Below are positions 34,820-44,820 of a stretch of DNA of 64,000 bases, piece by piece; position 1 is the first letter of the stretch, and each line of letters begins with the position of its first letter. The stretch lies in the NCBI GenBank assembly GCA_051530055.1, contig CM121342.1, forward strand, positions 9,610,001 to 9,674,000. Direction: 5' to 3'. This stretch comes from Neoechinorhynchus agilis. Its lineage: Eukaryota > Acanthocephala. The notes under the pieces were generated by a model, which saw only the letters and a program-made list of their open reading frames with translations, did no database searches and was not told the origin of the DNA. The position numbers and the translations under genes are program-made.

Positions 34820-35200
34820 GGTGCGTAGAAAAATTAAAATGATTTTAATTTGACATTTGTACGACCCAAAGTTTATTTATTTGTCTAGCTTTCGCCGTTA
34901 GACGGCTTCAACCGGGCAATTGTTTTGTAGCCGTTTAACCAGTGAAAGTTAGGCAAATAAATGAACTTTGGGTCGTACAAATGTCAAATTAAATCATAAA
35001 ATTAAGTCATGCGCCTGGAAAATCAAGCAACGATTCACGCTATTTTAAACTGTCGATTGGTTTCAGCGAGACACAATCTTGTGAGCTTTTTCTTGCATTT
35101 TCCACAACAAACAACCTTGATCAAAAGACGTTCATAAGATTGCGCCGAAACCAATCGGCAGTTTAAAACATTTATAATTATTTTAATTTTTCTACGCGCC
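34820..35200. repeat. Compound palindromic element (MITE-like) with two internal hairpins
   Basis: Outer arms GGTGCGTAGAAAAATTAAAA at 34820 and its near-exact complement ending at 35200. Inside are hairpin 1 (34842-34883 with 34953-34994, including TGACATTTGTACGACCCAAA) and hairpin 2 (35044-35065 with 35146-35168, including CTGTCGATTGGTTTC). Between the arms of hairpin 2 is the TTGATCAAAAGACGTTCA motif shared with other elements in the window. No transposase; non-autonomous. Confidence 0.8.
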
Positions 35201-35631
35201 GGAAAAACAACCAAAATATGAACAATTCAATCTCCAAACATACTTGAGAACGTCCATTAAAATCGGATACTGTAATTGTAATTCTTTATTTAAGAAAAAT
35301 GTGGATTTTTTTTAAAAAGTAGAAATGGAGGATCCACATGAACATCGTCTAATCGGAAATCTAAAGATTTCTGGAACCCAATCGTAAAGAAAAACGATGC
35401 AAAGGAATAAAATCCCTTCTATTACAATCGATCGATCTCACTCATTTCTTTCGTTTTGTGTCATGTTCAATCAATTAAAAAAAAGAAGTTGGTGATTGTT
35501 TTCCTCTTCTACTTTTCGCTTCTAAAACTGATTTGATGTTTCGTCTCTTTTTTACCTTTAAACTAAATTTGACTAAATGATATCTCTTCGATCAATCGTT
35601 ACCAAAGCAACGCTGAACCATTTCTTAAGTA
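35201..35631. other. Upstream region of the calcineurin gene; nothing specific seen
   Basis: About 430 AT-rich bases with no open frame of note; presumably promoter and leader. Confidence 0.3.
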
Positions 35632-37126
35632 ATGCTTGATCGGCAGACAGATATGACCAATCGTGTGCTCAATTCTAAACGCCAAGACATTTTACATTCC
35701 TATGACTTATTTGGGCAATCGAATAAAATTCACATAAACATATTGATCGATCACTTTAAAAAAATGGGAAGAATATCTTCTAGGGCGTCCGCTCGCATAA
35801 TCCGCCTCGCCATGAAACAGCTCATCAAAGAGCCTTCACTTCTTCAACTCAACGGACAGGAGATTATGATAGTTGGCGATATCCATGGTCAATTTTTTGA
35901 CCTCGTTTATATATTTGAACATTTTGGTTTGCCCGGAGCAACAGGGAAAAACTCTAGGCGCCGTTATTTATTCTTGGGAGATTATGTCGATAGAGGTCAA
36001 TTTGGTTTAGAAAGTCTACTCTTATTGCTTTCATTGAAAGTCAATGAACCGAATAATTTATTTCTTCTTAGAGGAAACCACGAGTCTCTAAAACTTACGT
36101 CTCATTTCACCTTTAAAAGTGAATGTTACCTTAAAATCGGTTATTCGTTCTATCATAATGCCATGGACGCATTCCGAACAATGCCCTTGGCCGCCATTGT
36201 TGACAACAAGTTGTTTTGTGTTCATGGTTGTAAGCAAAAAGATGGTGGAATCATAAGTTCTCTAGATTCTATCATCTTCCTGCTATATATCTCCTGATTT
36301 AAGAACTATTACCAGTTTTGAGAAATTCAACAGGTTTGTTGAAGTGCCAAGGAAAGGAATGCAGTGTGATCTTTTATGGGCGGATCCAAGTCCTGACTAC
36401 GATCAAAGAGACGAAGAAGATTTTCGATTCAATAAACCACGCGGATGCAGCTATTTTGTGAGTTATCGAGCGATTTGTCGATTCTTGGAACGAAACAAAC
36501 TTCTTGCTGTGATCCGAGGTCATCAAGTAGTTAATGAGGGTGTTCAATTTTATAGAGAAAGAGCAAAATTCAAATTCCCATCATTGATCACACTATTTTC
36601 AGCTCCAAATTATTGTGACGTTTACAATAATAAAGGAGCTGTAGGTTTGTGGAATAGAAATCGATTTCAAATATTCAAATATAAAGCTCAAGCACATCCA
36701 TTTGTTCTGCCGAATTTTCTAAATGCCTTCACATGGTCCTTACCGTTCATTGTAAATCAAGTCACTGGAATATTACAGGCTGTAATGAACATCGCTCCTT
36801 CTGATTCAAGAACCGAAACAATGTCAGCCGATACATTCTATAGTGCTCAAGAAAACATTGATCACGAGACGAGTGTTAGTTTGACTGAGAAAGAGAAACA
36901 GACAATTGAGATTACGAAGATTATGAAAGACGCAGAAACCCAATCGAATAGAGCGTTAAAATTAGGAGCTATTACTCCAACGGATTATAGTGTTCTTAGT
37001 GGTTCAAAGAAACTTGATAAAGATGTGGGCAGTGGCGAAGATGGAGTTGAGTTAACATTCGAAATGGCTCAAAAACTCGATAGGGACAATGAAAAATGGG
37101 TACTAACCAACGATGCACTCACTTAA
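35632..37126 (+). CDS. PPP3C: Divergent calcineurin A (PP2B catalytic subunit)
   Basis: Calcium-regulated Ser/Thr phosphatase. Metal-site motifs: GDIHGQFFDL (about residue 84), LFLGDYVDRG, LLRGNHES, and RGHQVVNEG. The family-specific parts follow: SLITLFSAPNYCDVYNNKGA, then the calcineurin-B-binding helix HPFVLPNFLNAFTWSLPF, which marks PP2B rather than PP1 or PP2A. The tail has LGAITPTDYSVLSGSKK, the counterpart of the LTPTG..LSGG autoinhibitory region. Oddities: a basic insertion GKNSRR before the second motif; the RAHE of PP2B reads RGHQ as in PP1/PP2A; and the segment where the calmodulin-binding helix (basic, IxxIGKMARVF-like) should be reads ITKIMKDAETQSNRAL, with few basic residues. 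A short non-GT/AG intron interrupts the VHGG/ISPD loop. The ATG at 35632 is first in frame. Confidence 0.85.
36230..36287 (+). other. Short hairpin intron of calcineurin A, non-GT/AG
   Basis: The conserved run CVHGG-I-SPDLRT is interrupted after HG by about 58 bases, and ISPDLRTITSFEKFNRF resumes in another frame. AGCAAAAAGATGGTGGAATC (36233-36252) pairs with GATTCTATCATCTTCCTGCT (36265-36284) at 16 of 20 positions around a 12-base loop, so nearly the whole interruption is one hairpin. A GTAAGC sits near the left end, but no AG acceptor restores the frame. Confidence 0.7.
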
Positions 37127-37147
37127 ACCTGTACTTTTTGAGAAAAA

Positions 37148-37459
37148 TTAATTTGTCTCATTCTCATTTTCCATTAATTCCACGTTCTCCGCTTGACACA
37201 TTTCACTTCGTTGCTGCTGATTGCTTCGATCGGCGATTGCTTCAGATATGTTGTGTTGCCGGTCGTAGTTTATGTAATTGGGAAATATCACTTGCTCACC
37301 AGTAACTCCAGAAACAATCGGAATCGGTTGAGGCTGTCGCCGGGTTAACCGGGGTTCGTACATAACGTTCCTGTCCATTTCTGGGGGTGGAATAAACGAA
37401 TCATTCGTCGGTTGACTCAACACGTAATCCATACGACCATTAGGGTATTGTCCGCCTTT
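37148..37459 (-). CDS. Orphan exon of an unidentified protein
   Basis: A minus-strand frame of about 104 codons opens after a TTTTTAAAG acceptor-like sequence near 37460 and reads GGQYPNGRMDYVLSQP then a Pro/Gln/Asn-rich, probably disordered tail (PEMDRNVMYEPRLTRRQPQP, acidic end). I do not recognise it. The NGRMDYVL start faintly recalls the R-IDYVLQ motif at the end of DDHD-type phospholipases, but no preceding exons are visible. Its 3' end lies 22 bases from the calcineurin stop, converging. It may be a last exon, a relic, or chance. Confidence 0.3.
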   Translation of the reverse strand, partial: KGGQYPNGRMDYVLSQPTNDSFIPPPEMDRNVMYEPRLTRRQPQPIPIVSGVTGEQVIFPNYINYDRQHNISEAIADRSNQQQRSEMCQAENVELMENENETN

Positions 37460-37670
37460 AAAATAAAAAATAAATGCTTCTAAAACCTATGGTTTAAAAA
37501 ATTTGGGTATTAAGAAAACATGTGAGGTTTAGAGAATAAATATTTTACAGCAAAAATCACTTTTAATAACTAACAAACTGATCGCAGAACGTCTTTAATC
37601 GAATGAAATATTTATCGGGTGAAGATTTCTAAATAACACAATTCTAATCATATCGAGAGAAAATGGTAAA

Positions 37671-37806
37671 TTTTGACTTGTGGTGAAGATAATCACCCGG
37701 CTAAAAATCATTTTATTGTAACAAACCTTACTTTTATTTTTCTCTCGAAATATTTCATTGCAATAAAATGATTTCTAACCGGGTGATTATCTTCATCAGA
37801 AGTCAA
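37671..37806. repeat. Palindromic element, about 46-bp arms
   Basis: Arms 37671-37718 and 37761-37806 pair with few mismatches (GATAATCACCCGG and its complement CCGGGTGATTATC are exact) around a 42-base AT-rich loop. Flanked by the dispersed repeat shared with 45295-45490. Confidence 0.8.
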
Positions 37807-37878
37807 AGCAATAATTCTCTAATCACATAATCCACGGATTGTCCTCACATATCGAAATGAGGATATAATTTTCTGTTA

Positions 37879-38030
37879 GTTTATGGCGGTGAAAAATTGA
37901 AGGAATTTTATTGAATCCAATACTCGGCACAATCTCGTGCCTTCCTAACAACTTTGATAAAAGCGTACAAGATTATGGCTTCAAAATATTGGATTCAATA
38001 AAATTCCTTCAATTTTTCACCGCCATAAAC
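37879..38030. repeat. Perfect palindrome, 44-bp arms
   Basis: Arms 37879-37922 and 37987-38030 are exact complements (GTTTATGGCGGTGAAAAATT at the outer end). The 64-base loop carries TTTGATAAAAGCGTACAAGA, related to the loop motif at 35117 and to 11353. A degraded relative with the same GGTGAAAAATTGAAG head is at 42174. Confidence 0.9.
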
Positions 38031-38355
38031 AAACATAGCATAATTTTCCGTCCAAGTTTTCGAAAATGTACACTTTGGACAGGACTATTTTAATGATAAA
38101 AATTTTATTTCTGAGCTTTCGCCGTCAATCATGCGACTGGAATATCAAGTAGTATAATTATCTCGGTGTAAAAACAATCCGAAGAAAGATGACAAACAAC
38201 ATTGTTGTTGAGCTCATTATGCAGAACCAATGACGGATTTTCAAAATGTTGGCTTCTTTAAAAGGAACGGCATTATCAAAACGCCAATATTTAAGAACTA
38301 ATACAAATAAACGCATCACAAAAAATTATCAGTCCAAAAACATGAGATTTCCTAG

Positions 38356-39915
38356 CTAACCGATAAAGTTTATTCCGCTAATGTACTGCTGACTGTTTGG
38401 ATTTGCATTTTGGTGAACAGTTGAGATTGGATTATCGTATTGATTGATGGGAGGAAGTGGTAGTGGTAATGCCATTTGTGAAGAGTTAACTGTAAACAGG
38501 TCTGACGATGCTTGAGGTGCGTAGATGGAACAAATCCCAAGACCGAATAAATGACCACTGTATTTCACTTCGTCTATGTGGTCCTCAAAGAACATTTCTC
38601 TGATCTTAAAGAAGACTTGACCTGTAAGAAGACTGTCACTTCCTGCCTGATGTGATGGTCCAATTCGAGGAATGTCGAGTTGTTTTGCGATTTCTTCAAG
38701 TCCTCCCTTCAGGTTCTTACAACTTCGCATCAAATACTTTACGTCATAGCTGAGAAGTTCACTCAAGGTTTTTAACTTGAAAATGAGCTTAATATGGGTA
38801 AGAGAGATCCGAAGGGGTTTAGTAATAGTGCTTTGAAATTGTAAAAAATATTATTTTAATGAGGATTGCATCCGGGTCGTTAGATATTTTATTATTTTGC
38901 GGTCGCTTATGAGCACATTTGAGAGGCATCATTAAAAGCGACCAATCAATATCAATTCTATTTTGTAATTTACTAGAAGACGAACTAACAACAGAGTTGA
39001 TAAAATGACTGACACAATTAGTCGACTTTAATATATAATCGCTTTTTCAGTGATTCCTCCTCTCAGGGGGGTTCATAAGCGACCTAAATAATAACATAAA
39101 AATATTAGCTTATTTGCGTGAACTCCTGCATTAAATATTTGGGAAAACAATTTTCACCATTTCAAAGAATTCACGTTCAGTATCAGGAAGTGATCGATTT
39201 GTGAGCACTTTGAGTAGGTATCCAAAATCGTAGCCACTGAATGTAACAATAAAAAACAATCGTAATATGAAGAACAATTGGTTACCTGTGGAATGACAGA
39301 AACGTTACGTTTTCCAATAAAACCACTCCTGAACTAATCATAAGTTCAGCGAATTCAAAAGGCTCAATTCCGTCAATTTCTTGCTTTTCAAAATTTATGC
39401 CAGCTTGATCTAGAAGTTTCATTGAATCAGCCGCAGACATGTCTGCCCTATAGTTCAAAACGTTTAAAATCGTTTTTTTATGGAAACATTCAAAGTGCTT
39501 ACTCTCGTCGAAATTTAAAATGAAACTGGAAGGTTGTGTAGTCAGGATCAGCTCGTCCTTTTTCATCAAAAAAACTGAGACCGAGCTGTATAACCTTGAG
39601 AATATCTACGTTTACTTTAAGTGCCTGGTAATGGTACTCGGCCATACTAAGAAAATGGCCTAACGGTCGAGCGACAACTCCTGGAAATTCGGTATCCTAT
39701 TTGAGAAGTAAATTTACGATTAATTGTATAAATATAAAACGACTTACCATAGCGACAAAATTATAGGTCCTAGCGAGTTCTCTAATTTTGATGAACGATT
39801 CGTATAGATTATTGCGCCAAACATCGATGATTGTGTATCTCGCAAGTTTTTCCAATTGCTTTTGCGGTATTCCACGATGATGTTGGTGATAGGGATTATA
39901 ATTTTGATGGCGCAT
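38356..39915 (-). CDS. CNOT7: CCR4-NOT deadenylase subunit 7 (CAF1/POP2)
   Basis: DEDD-type 3'-5' poly(A) exonuclease of the CCR4-NOT complex. Exon 1 (39915-39748): [20 protein letters not shown]; exon 2 (39696-39503): [13 protein letters not shown] with the first two catalytic acids; exon 3 (39447-39286): [31 protein letters not shown]; exon 4 (39236 to about 39134): [14 protein letters not shown] with catalytic Asp, ending FPNI; exon 5 (about 38748-38356): [40 protein letters not shown] with the last catalytic His/Asp region, then a Pro/Gln/Asn-rich tail. The first three introns are GT-AG of about 50-56 bp; the fourth is not and contains a nested palindromic element. Confidence 0.96.
38749..39133 (-). 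other. Non-GT/AG intron of CNOT7 with terminal inverted repeats and a nested element
   Basis: CNOT7 is invariant as FPNIYDVKYLM here, so the exons must join between FPNI and YDVK. No GT is at the left border. Coding-strand AGTTCACGCAA (39124-39114) pairs with TTGAGTGAACT (38766-38756) at 10 of 11, and both arms extend to GC(T)(G)AG at the outer ends. About 385 bases. Inside lies a second inverted repeat (38884-39106). Confidence 0.7.
38884..39106. repeat. Palindromic element nested within the CNOT7 intron
   Basis: About 44-bp imperfect arms: 38884-38927 and 39060-39106, sharing GGTCGCTTATGA and TGAGAGG with their complements. Centre without coding content. Probably a MITE that inserted into the intron. 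Confidence 0.75.
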
Positions 39916-39966
39916 CTTAAAGGTTGGATTGTAAAAAAAAGAAAAAAAATCGAGAAGTTTTTCGTT

Positions 39967-41991
39967 TTAATGTACCGGAATGGATGCACACGAGGTTAAC
40001 GCTTTAAGAAGTGTCGCTGGTAAATGGTCAGAAAGCATGTAAGGTCGAACGTAAATCTCGTTAAAATACTCCCTATCACGTCTTTTCGCAATGAACTTAT
40101 TTGATTCATTGGCTTGTTCTCTGCAAATATGAAATATAATTCCAGGCAAGTGAACACGGTCATTCAAAGGAACTTCAATTGAAATCGACGTAGGATACGC
40201 ATTTGTCCGATTCTCAGCTGCTTCACTTAAACGTTCATAAGTGCCACCACATCCATCTTCACTGTGAAATGTGCCAAGACGGAAAAAATCGAGAAAAATG
40301 CGGTATTTCGGCCGAGGACAATCACTGAGAGCGTCAACTAAGCGTTCATGAAGCAATTTAATGCTGTCAACGCTTAGACGAGAAACGATGTCGTCCGCGA
40401 GGACAATTGAGATCACAAAATCACGACATGCATCGGCCAAATTCGCTGAAATGGATTTCGGCGCTGCAAACGCATAACATTTTGCCTCGATCTTTAGCTC
40501 AGAACTTCTTAGCATCATTGTCAAGATCACAGCAGCACCAGCACCAAGTGAGTGTCCACAAATAACAAATTGATATTCTGGATATTTTGTTATGGCTTTC
40601 TGAAGAAGACCTTTCTTTAGTTCTTTAAAAATAGTCATTGCGGTTTCATGCATTCCATGATGACAATGACCTTCAATGTTTTCAAACACGAATGAGTGAG
40701 ATTCGACGGAGAGATCAGTGAGTATATCACTGACGGACATTGTTCCTCGAATAGCAAGAACGAGTGATCGAAACTCGTGATCTGCACTGAGGGAAAATGG
40801 CGCCCTGAACACTGAATTGCTTAGATCGAAATGAAGAATATCGCATTGAGCACAAGGGACAAGTTCTTTAAATGCGTTAATGTCTAACAATCGAACTTGT
40901 TGACTTTTGTCGTATTTGCGGCTAGCTAAAGTTTTTAAAAGAACCTGTGCATTCTCAAATGTAGATGATGGTCCTGATAGGTACATCATCATGGGCCACG
41001 AGTAGACGGCAAGAGAATGTTTGTAGTAATACAGAATATTGGCAATTTCAAAGTCACTAAAATCGGAGCGATCATTCGGTAAAAGATCTTGACGACTCCT
41101 GTCAAGTCCACTTAATAGCAAAAGTCCAGCAATAACATCAGATACAACCAAATTGTAAGCACCATATACACTGGCCAATGCATTTGCTGCCGGAAATTGT
41201 GACGAGGTTTTCGGACGGGAAAAGAGACTTAGTTGTTGTTTTTTCCCGATATTTCACTCGTCAAATAATTCCGACTTTTCCCAATTTACGACGGACGTAC
41301 GATTTTAGTTTGAAAATCCATTTTAAAGCTGAGAAATCGCCACAACTTCCGTTCATACATTATCGAACACAGTAGCATGTTTCGTAGTTTGAATTGATTG
41401 GCAATTGCCACTTATACAGAACAATATCCATAAACGCATTTTCCATATTTTGTTCATACAATGAAGTCGTTTACTTTGAGGACTCCAAGAACTCGGATCA
41501 AATGCAATAATAAGAAAGGCGAATAGCAATGCTAGAATAATAGTATCGATAATGAGAGCAATGATTAACGGTACGGATGATTTGGACGACGCCGATGACG
41601 ATGATTTCATACGACTATAGATAACAAAAAACGTGATTGTGATTGAAATTTGAGCGATTGATAAAATCAGTCGGTACGTAAAGACGTGTTCGGCGTAAGT
41701 TCGTTTCTGGCATTCAAGTACTCCTCCACGAAGCGAAAACATTGCTGAAAGTATTAATAGAAAAAGGATTATGAATTGATTTAAAATGAACACTGCTGCT
41801 ATGATTGAATGGTAGCCAACGTTTCTTGGACGGTTTCCATCAATCTCAGGCGCCGCCGTGGTCATCATCAATGACAAGATTACATATACAATCAAATTGA
41901 ACATTCGGAGCATCGATTCGAGGGTCGTTATAATCAAAAGATCATCTGACGCAAAATTCCATTTCTTTCCCAATATACGAATCATCGGCAT
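39967..41991 (-). CDS. DAGLB: sn-1-specific diacylglycerol lipase (DAGL-like)
   Basis: Membrane lipase making 2-arachidonoylglycerol-type monoacylglycerols. Exon 1 (41991 to about 41356) begins MPMIRILGKKWNFASDDLLI, the standard DAGL start, then four predicted membrane helices (about residues 27-45, 62-85, 107-125, 142-165) and a short cytosolic link. Exon 2 (41187-39967) begins ANALASVYGAYNLVVSDVIA and carries the class-3 lipase: RGTMSVSDILTDLSVE, the nucleophile elbow GHSLGAGAAV (catalytic Ser), the acid in LADDIVSRLS, and a late His in DHLPATLL. About 618 residues, like DAGL-beta rather than the longer alpha form. The single intron lacks GT-AG ends. Symbol given for the beta-like length only. 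Confidence 0.88.
41188..41355 (-). other. Non-GT/AG intron of the DAGL gene with terminal inverted repeats
   Basis: Alignment to DAGL proteins is gapless if VFDNV is joined to ANALASVYGAYNLVVSD, fixing the borders to within about two bases. The available GT donors are in phase 0 or 2 and the available AG acceptors need phase 1, so no GT-AG solution keeps frame. CGGAAATTGTGACGA (41191-41205) pairs with TCGCCACAACTTCCG (41337-41351) at 13 of 15, only three to four bases inside the ends. Confidence 0.72.
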
Positions 41992-43647
41992 TTTGATCTA
42001 AATATTCCGAGTTCTTTTTATCAAAACGAAGATATCTTCTGCAAAAATTATGAATTGTGTTTTATACCCGCCTCAGGTAGAAAAAATTATTGATTTATTT
42101 TTTGCGACTTGAAGCCGAAAAAGAATGTGGACACAGGCAAAAACAAACCAGTTTTAATGACACGATTTGTTTGGTGAAAAATTGAAGCAAAATTCATTAA
42201 GAACGGCAGTAGCTCCGAAATATCGGATTTAATGAATTTTGTACACAAAAAACATGGATTTTTGATTTTAGATTTTTTGTGAAATAAACAACCACAAAAT
42301 CAATAAGAACGATCAATTTCGCGTATCAAAAAAACCAATAAGCGCAAATACGCAATGACGTATTCGATAATTCCACGGAAGAAAGCGGTTTAATGTGAAT
42401 TTGTCGGGATTATCTCTTGGGTTTTACAGTCTCGTTAATTTACATGGAATATTCGACTAACGAGAGCGATAATTCTTGACCGTTGGTCGTTTTTGATATT
42501 TTTCAAATTTCGCGAAAAAAAGGACGACAAATTAAGTTTTTTTAGACTTTCTATTACAAAAATCGATCTAATGGATCTCACTCCCAGCATAATCGTTCAA
42601 TTGCCGCAGATTTTGCCCCTAATTTTTTTTAAAATGAACTCATTGTTCAGCAACGCGGTTTCAACCCGAAATATGATTTTTTCACAAAAATTTGATTATA
42701 AAATGGATGGATTGTATGGCGAGAAATGGGTTTTTGGACTTACTTGAAGGTGTCTATTGGAATTGTCTCTGATGAAATTTGCATTTTCATCTAGAAATAC
42801 ACATGAATGCTTTAGAAATATTGAAGATCGATTTGTTTGTGTGAGTTCTTTATCGCAAATTCTTGAGGAGTGGGAGACTTGTTTTTTTTTGGCAAAGATC
42901 GTGTTTTCGATGCGTACACATAAAAGACTTTCCGTGTGATATTTGAGGGCGAGTCTTCTATTGATGAGCTATTGTTAAATATTAATAAAAAAATAAAGAT
43001 TTTTAATCTTATCAGCCCATTATTCAATTAGTCAAATATATTTTTTATTTGTGCAACGACCCACATAATTTATAAAAATATTAGATTCTTTTAATGTTAC
43101 CATTGATATAAAAAAAGTTCAATAAACTAAAAAAAGTTTACTTGAGATATTTTTGTGAAAAAATGAAATTATTTTACAAGCCGAACAATCATGACGACAG
43201 TTGCAGAATTGGACGAAAAGGAGAAATTTGTGAACGAAAAGAAAGAACTTTATTCTTTTAAAAAAAATTTTTTCTTTGTGAACCAAAAAAATTGTCGATC
43301 CGTACATTTTAACTTTTTTCGGCGACTGTTACAATCAAAGAAAATTAATCGTTTAATATTAATTAAAACAATAAAGTAATCTTATTAGCGAAAATGATGC
43401 GTTTTTTTCATCCGCAATATAAAAATAGTCGATCTTTAAAAATAAAAAAAATCGGTCAGAAAAAAGGTGATTTTAAATATTTTTTATTTGTGCGACGACC
43501 TATATTTTTTAAAAACAATTACATAATTTATAAAATAAATATAAGTTTATAATGACTTACTTAAAACTTTAGATTTCAAGTCCCTACTCGTTTCTAGGTG
43601 ACCAGCCTATGACAAGTCGATAATTATTTGATGGTATTTGGAACAGG
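41992..43647. other. AT-rich gap with repeat relics; no convincing gene
   Basis: Contains a degraded palindromic element at about 42174-42255 (GGTGAAAAATTGAAG head as at 37888, with CAAAATTCATTAA answered by TTAATGAATTTTG) and two copies of TATTTTTTATTTGTGC followed by GACGACC-like text (about 43038 and 43478). Frames of 60-84 codons here are AT-rich and unrecognised. Confidence 0.35.
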
Positions 43648-43938
43648 ATGCCCACTAGAGCAAAGTACAACAGCCGCGTTCTTAGTCTCGACATTCGCCA
43701 GTTGACTAAACCGCTCACTGTGACCGAGAAGGCTCCGAAAGGTTCACATAAACCGACCTGCGGTTGTCCCAGAAAATTTAATCCTGCAATTCTAAAGGAC
43801 GCTTTTGATTTCTTGAAAAAGCAAAAACTCGGAGGTTCTCAAGTTGCTATTGGTGTTTGTGGATTGCTCTTGTGCTTTTTACTTGTAGAACTTTATAATT
43901 CTTATAATGACATAAAATTTATTAACATTATGAAATAA
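43648..43938 (+). CDS. Hypothetical small membrane protein
   Basis: 96-codon frame starting MPTRAKYNSRVLSLD right after an acceptor-like AACAG. The N-terminal 55 residues are basic with a Cys-Gly-Cys (KPTCGCPRKFNP); then DAFDFLKKQKLGG and a hydrophobic stretch VAIGVCGLLLCFLLVELY (about residues 66-84) that would span a membrane once. AATAAA-like sequence overlaps the end (ATGAAATAAAAAA). No family recognised; it could be the last exon of a longer gene. Confidence 0.45.
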   Translation: MPTRAKYNSRVLSLDIRQLTKPLTVTEKAPKGSHKPTCGCPRKFNPAILKDAFDFLKKQKLGGSQVAIGVCGLLLCFLLVELYNSYNDIKFINIMK

Positions 43939-44820
43939 AAAATTGTGATTTGTTTTGCAACTTTGGGGAATTGTACACAAAACCACATCTTTCAATTTTA
44001 AACTTTGCGGTAGCATTTAGCTATTTTCTTGTAGAATTCCTTTGAAATGGCCGAGACAGATTAATTTCATTAACAGTCTATATTTTGCTCTTTTTAGACT
44101 CTTCGTATTTCAAAATACTTTATTTTTTTTGCTGAAAATCTAAAGAACTTTAAACGCAATGTTAGATTAGTCAAAGGAATACTTTTAATTTAACGATATT
44201 TTCTGTCTATATTTATCGCATCTAACCATACCATTTAAATAGAATATTGATTCTAAACGCTATTTTTGAATCTGATTTTAATTATGATAAAAAAACAACA
44301 TTTGAGTATTTAGCTGCTCTACTTTTAAGGAGCAGTCGCTCGTTAAATTATTTGATTTCAATCTTGTTAATTCCAGGCAAATTTAAAAATTCGTTTTAAT
44401 GAACGAAGCGGTATTTGTGGGAATTAAGTCCAAGTTGAAATTTAGATGCTAGTTGAAACTGCTTTAGAGTTTCAAATTTTGCGCATTTAACGATTTAATG
44501 TAGCCATTTAAAAAAGCAATTTTCACTTTTGAATTTAAGTCATAAATGTAGGTTTTAAAAAATTAACGAAGTATTTTATGTTCAATACTTCGAAACGTAC
44601 ATAGGCAAAAATTACAGAAAAGAAGATATATAAAGTGTTACTCATAAATATGTTTTCGAAAAACTAAAAACTATGGCGCTCAGTGAGATGCTTTTTTTAG
44701 CACGACGAACAAGACTTGAAGTTTCGATTTATCTGCACACCACGACAGCAAACCAAACGATAACATTAGGGGATAAGTTATACTTGAATATTTTTATCAT
44801 AAAATATATTTTATATTACG
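43939..44820. other. AT-rich gap; nothing seen
   Basis: About 880 bases, roughly three-quarters A+T, no open frame or repeat structure I can support. Confidence 0.3.

Noticed and set aside
37148-37459. DDHD-type phospholipase exon
   Set aside because: Only a short NGRMDYVL resemblance; no DDHD domain or upstream exons found, so kept as an unidentified exon.
42493-43379. AT-rich frames of 60-84 codons
   Set aside because: Phe/Lys/Asn-rich as expected from random AT-rich DNA; no splice context or family match.
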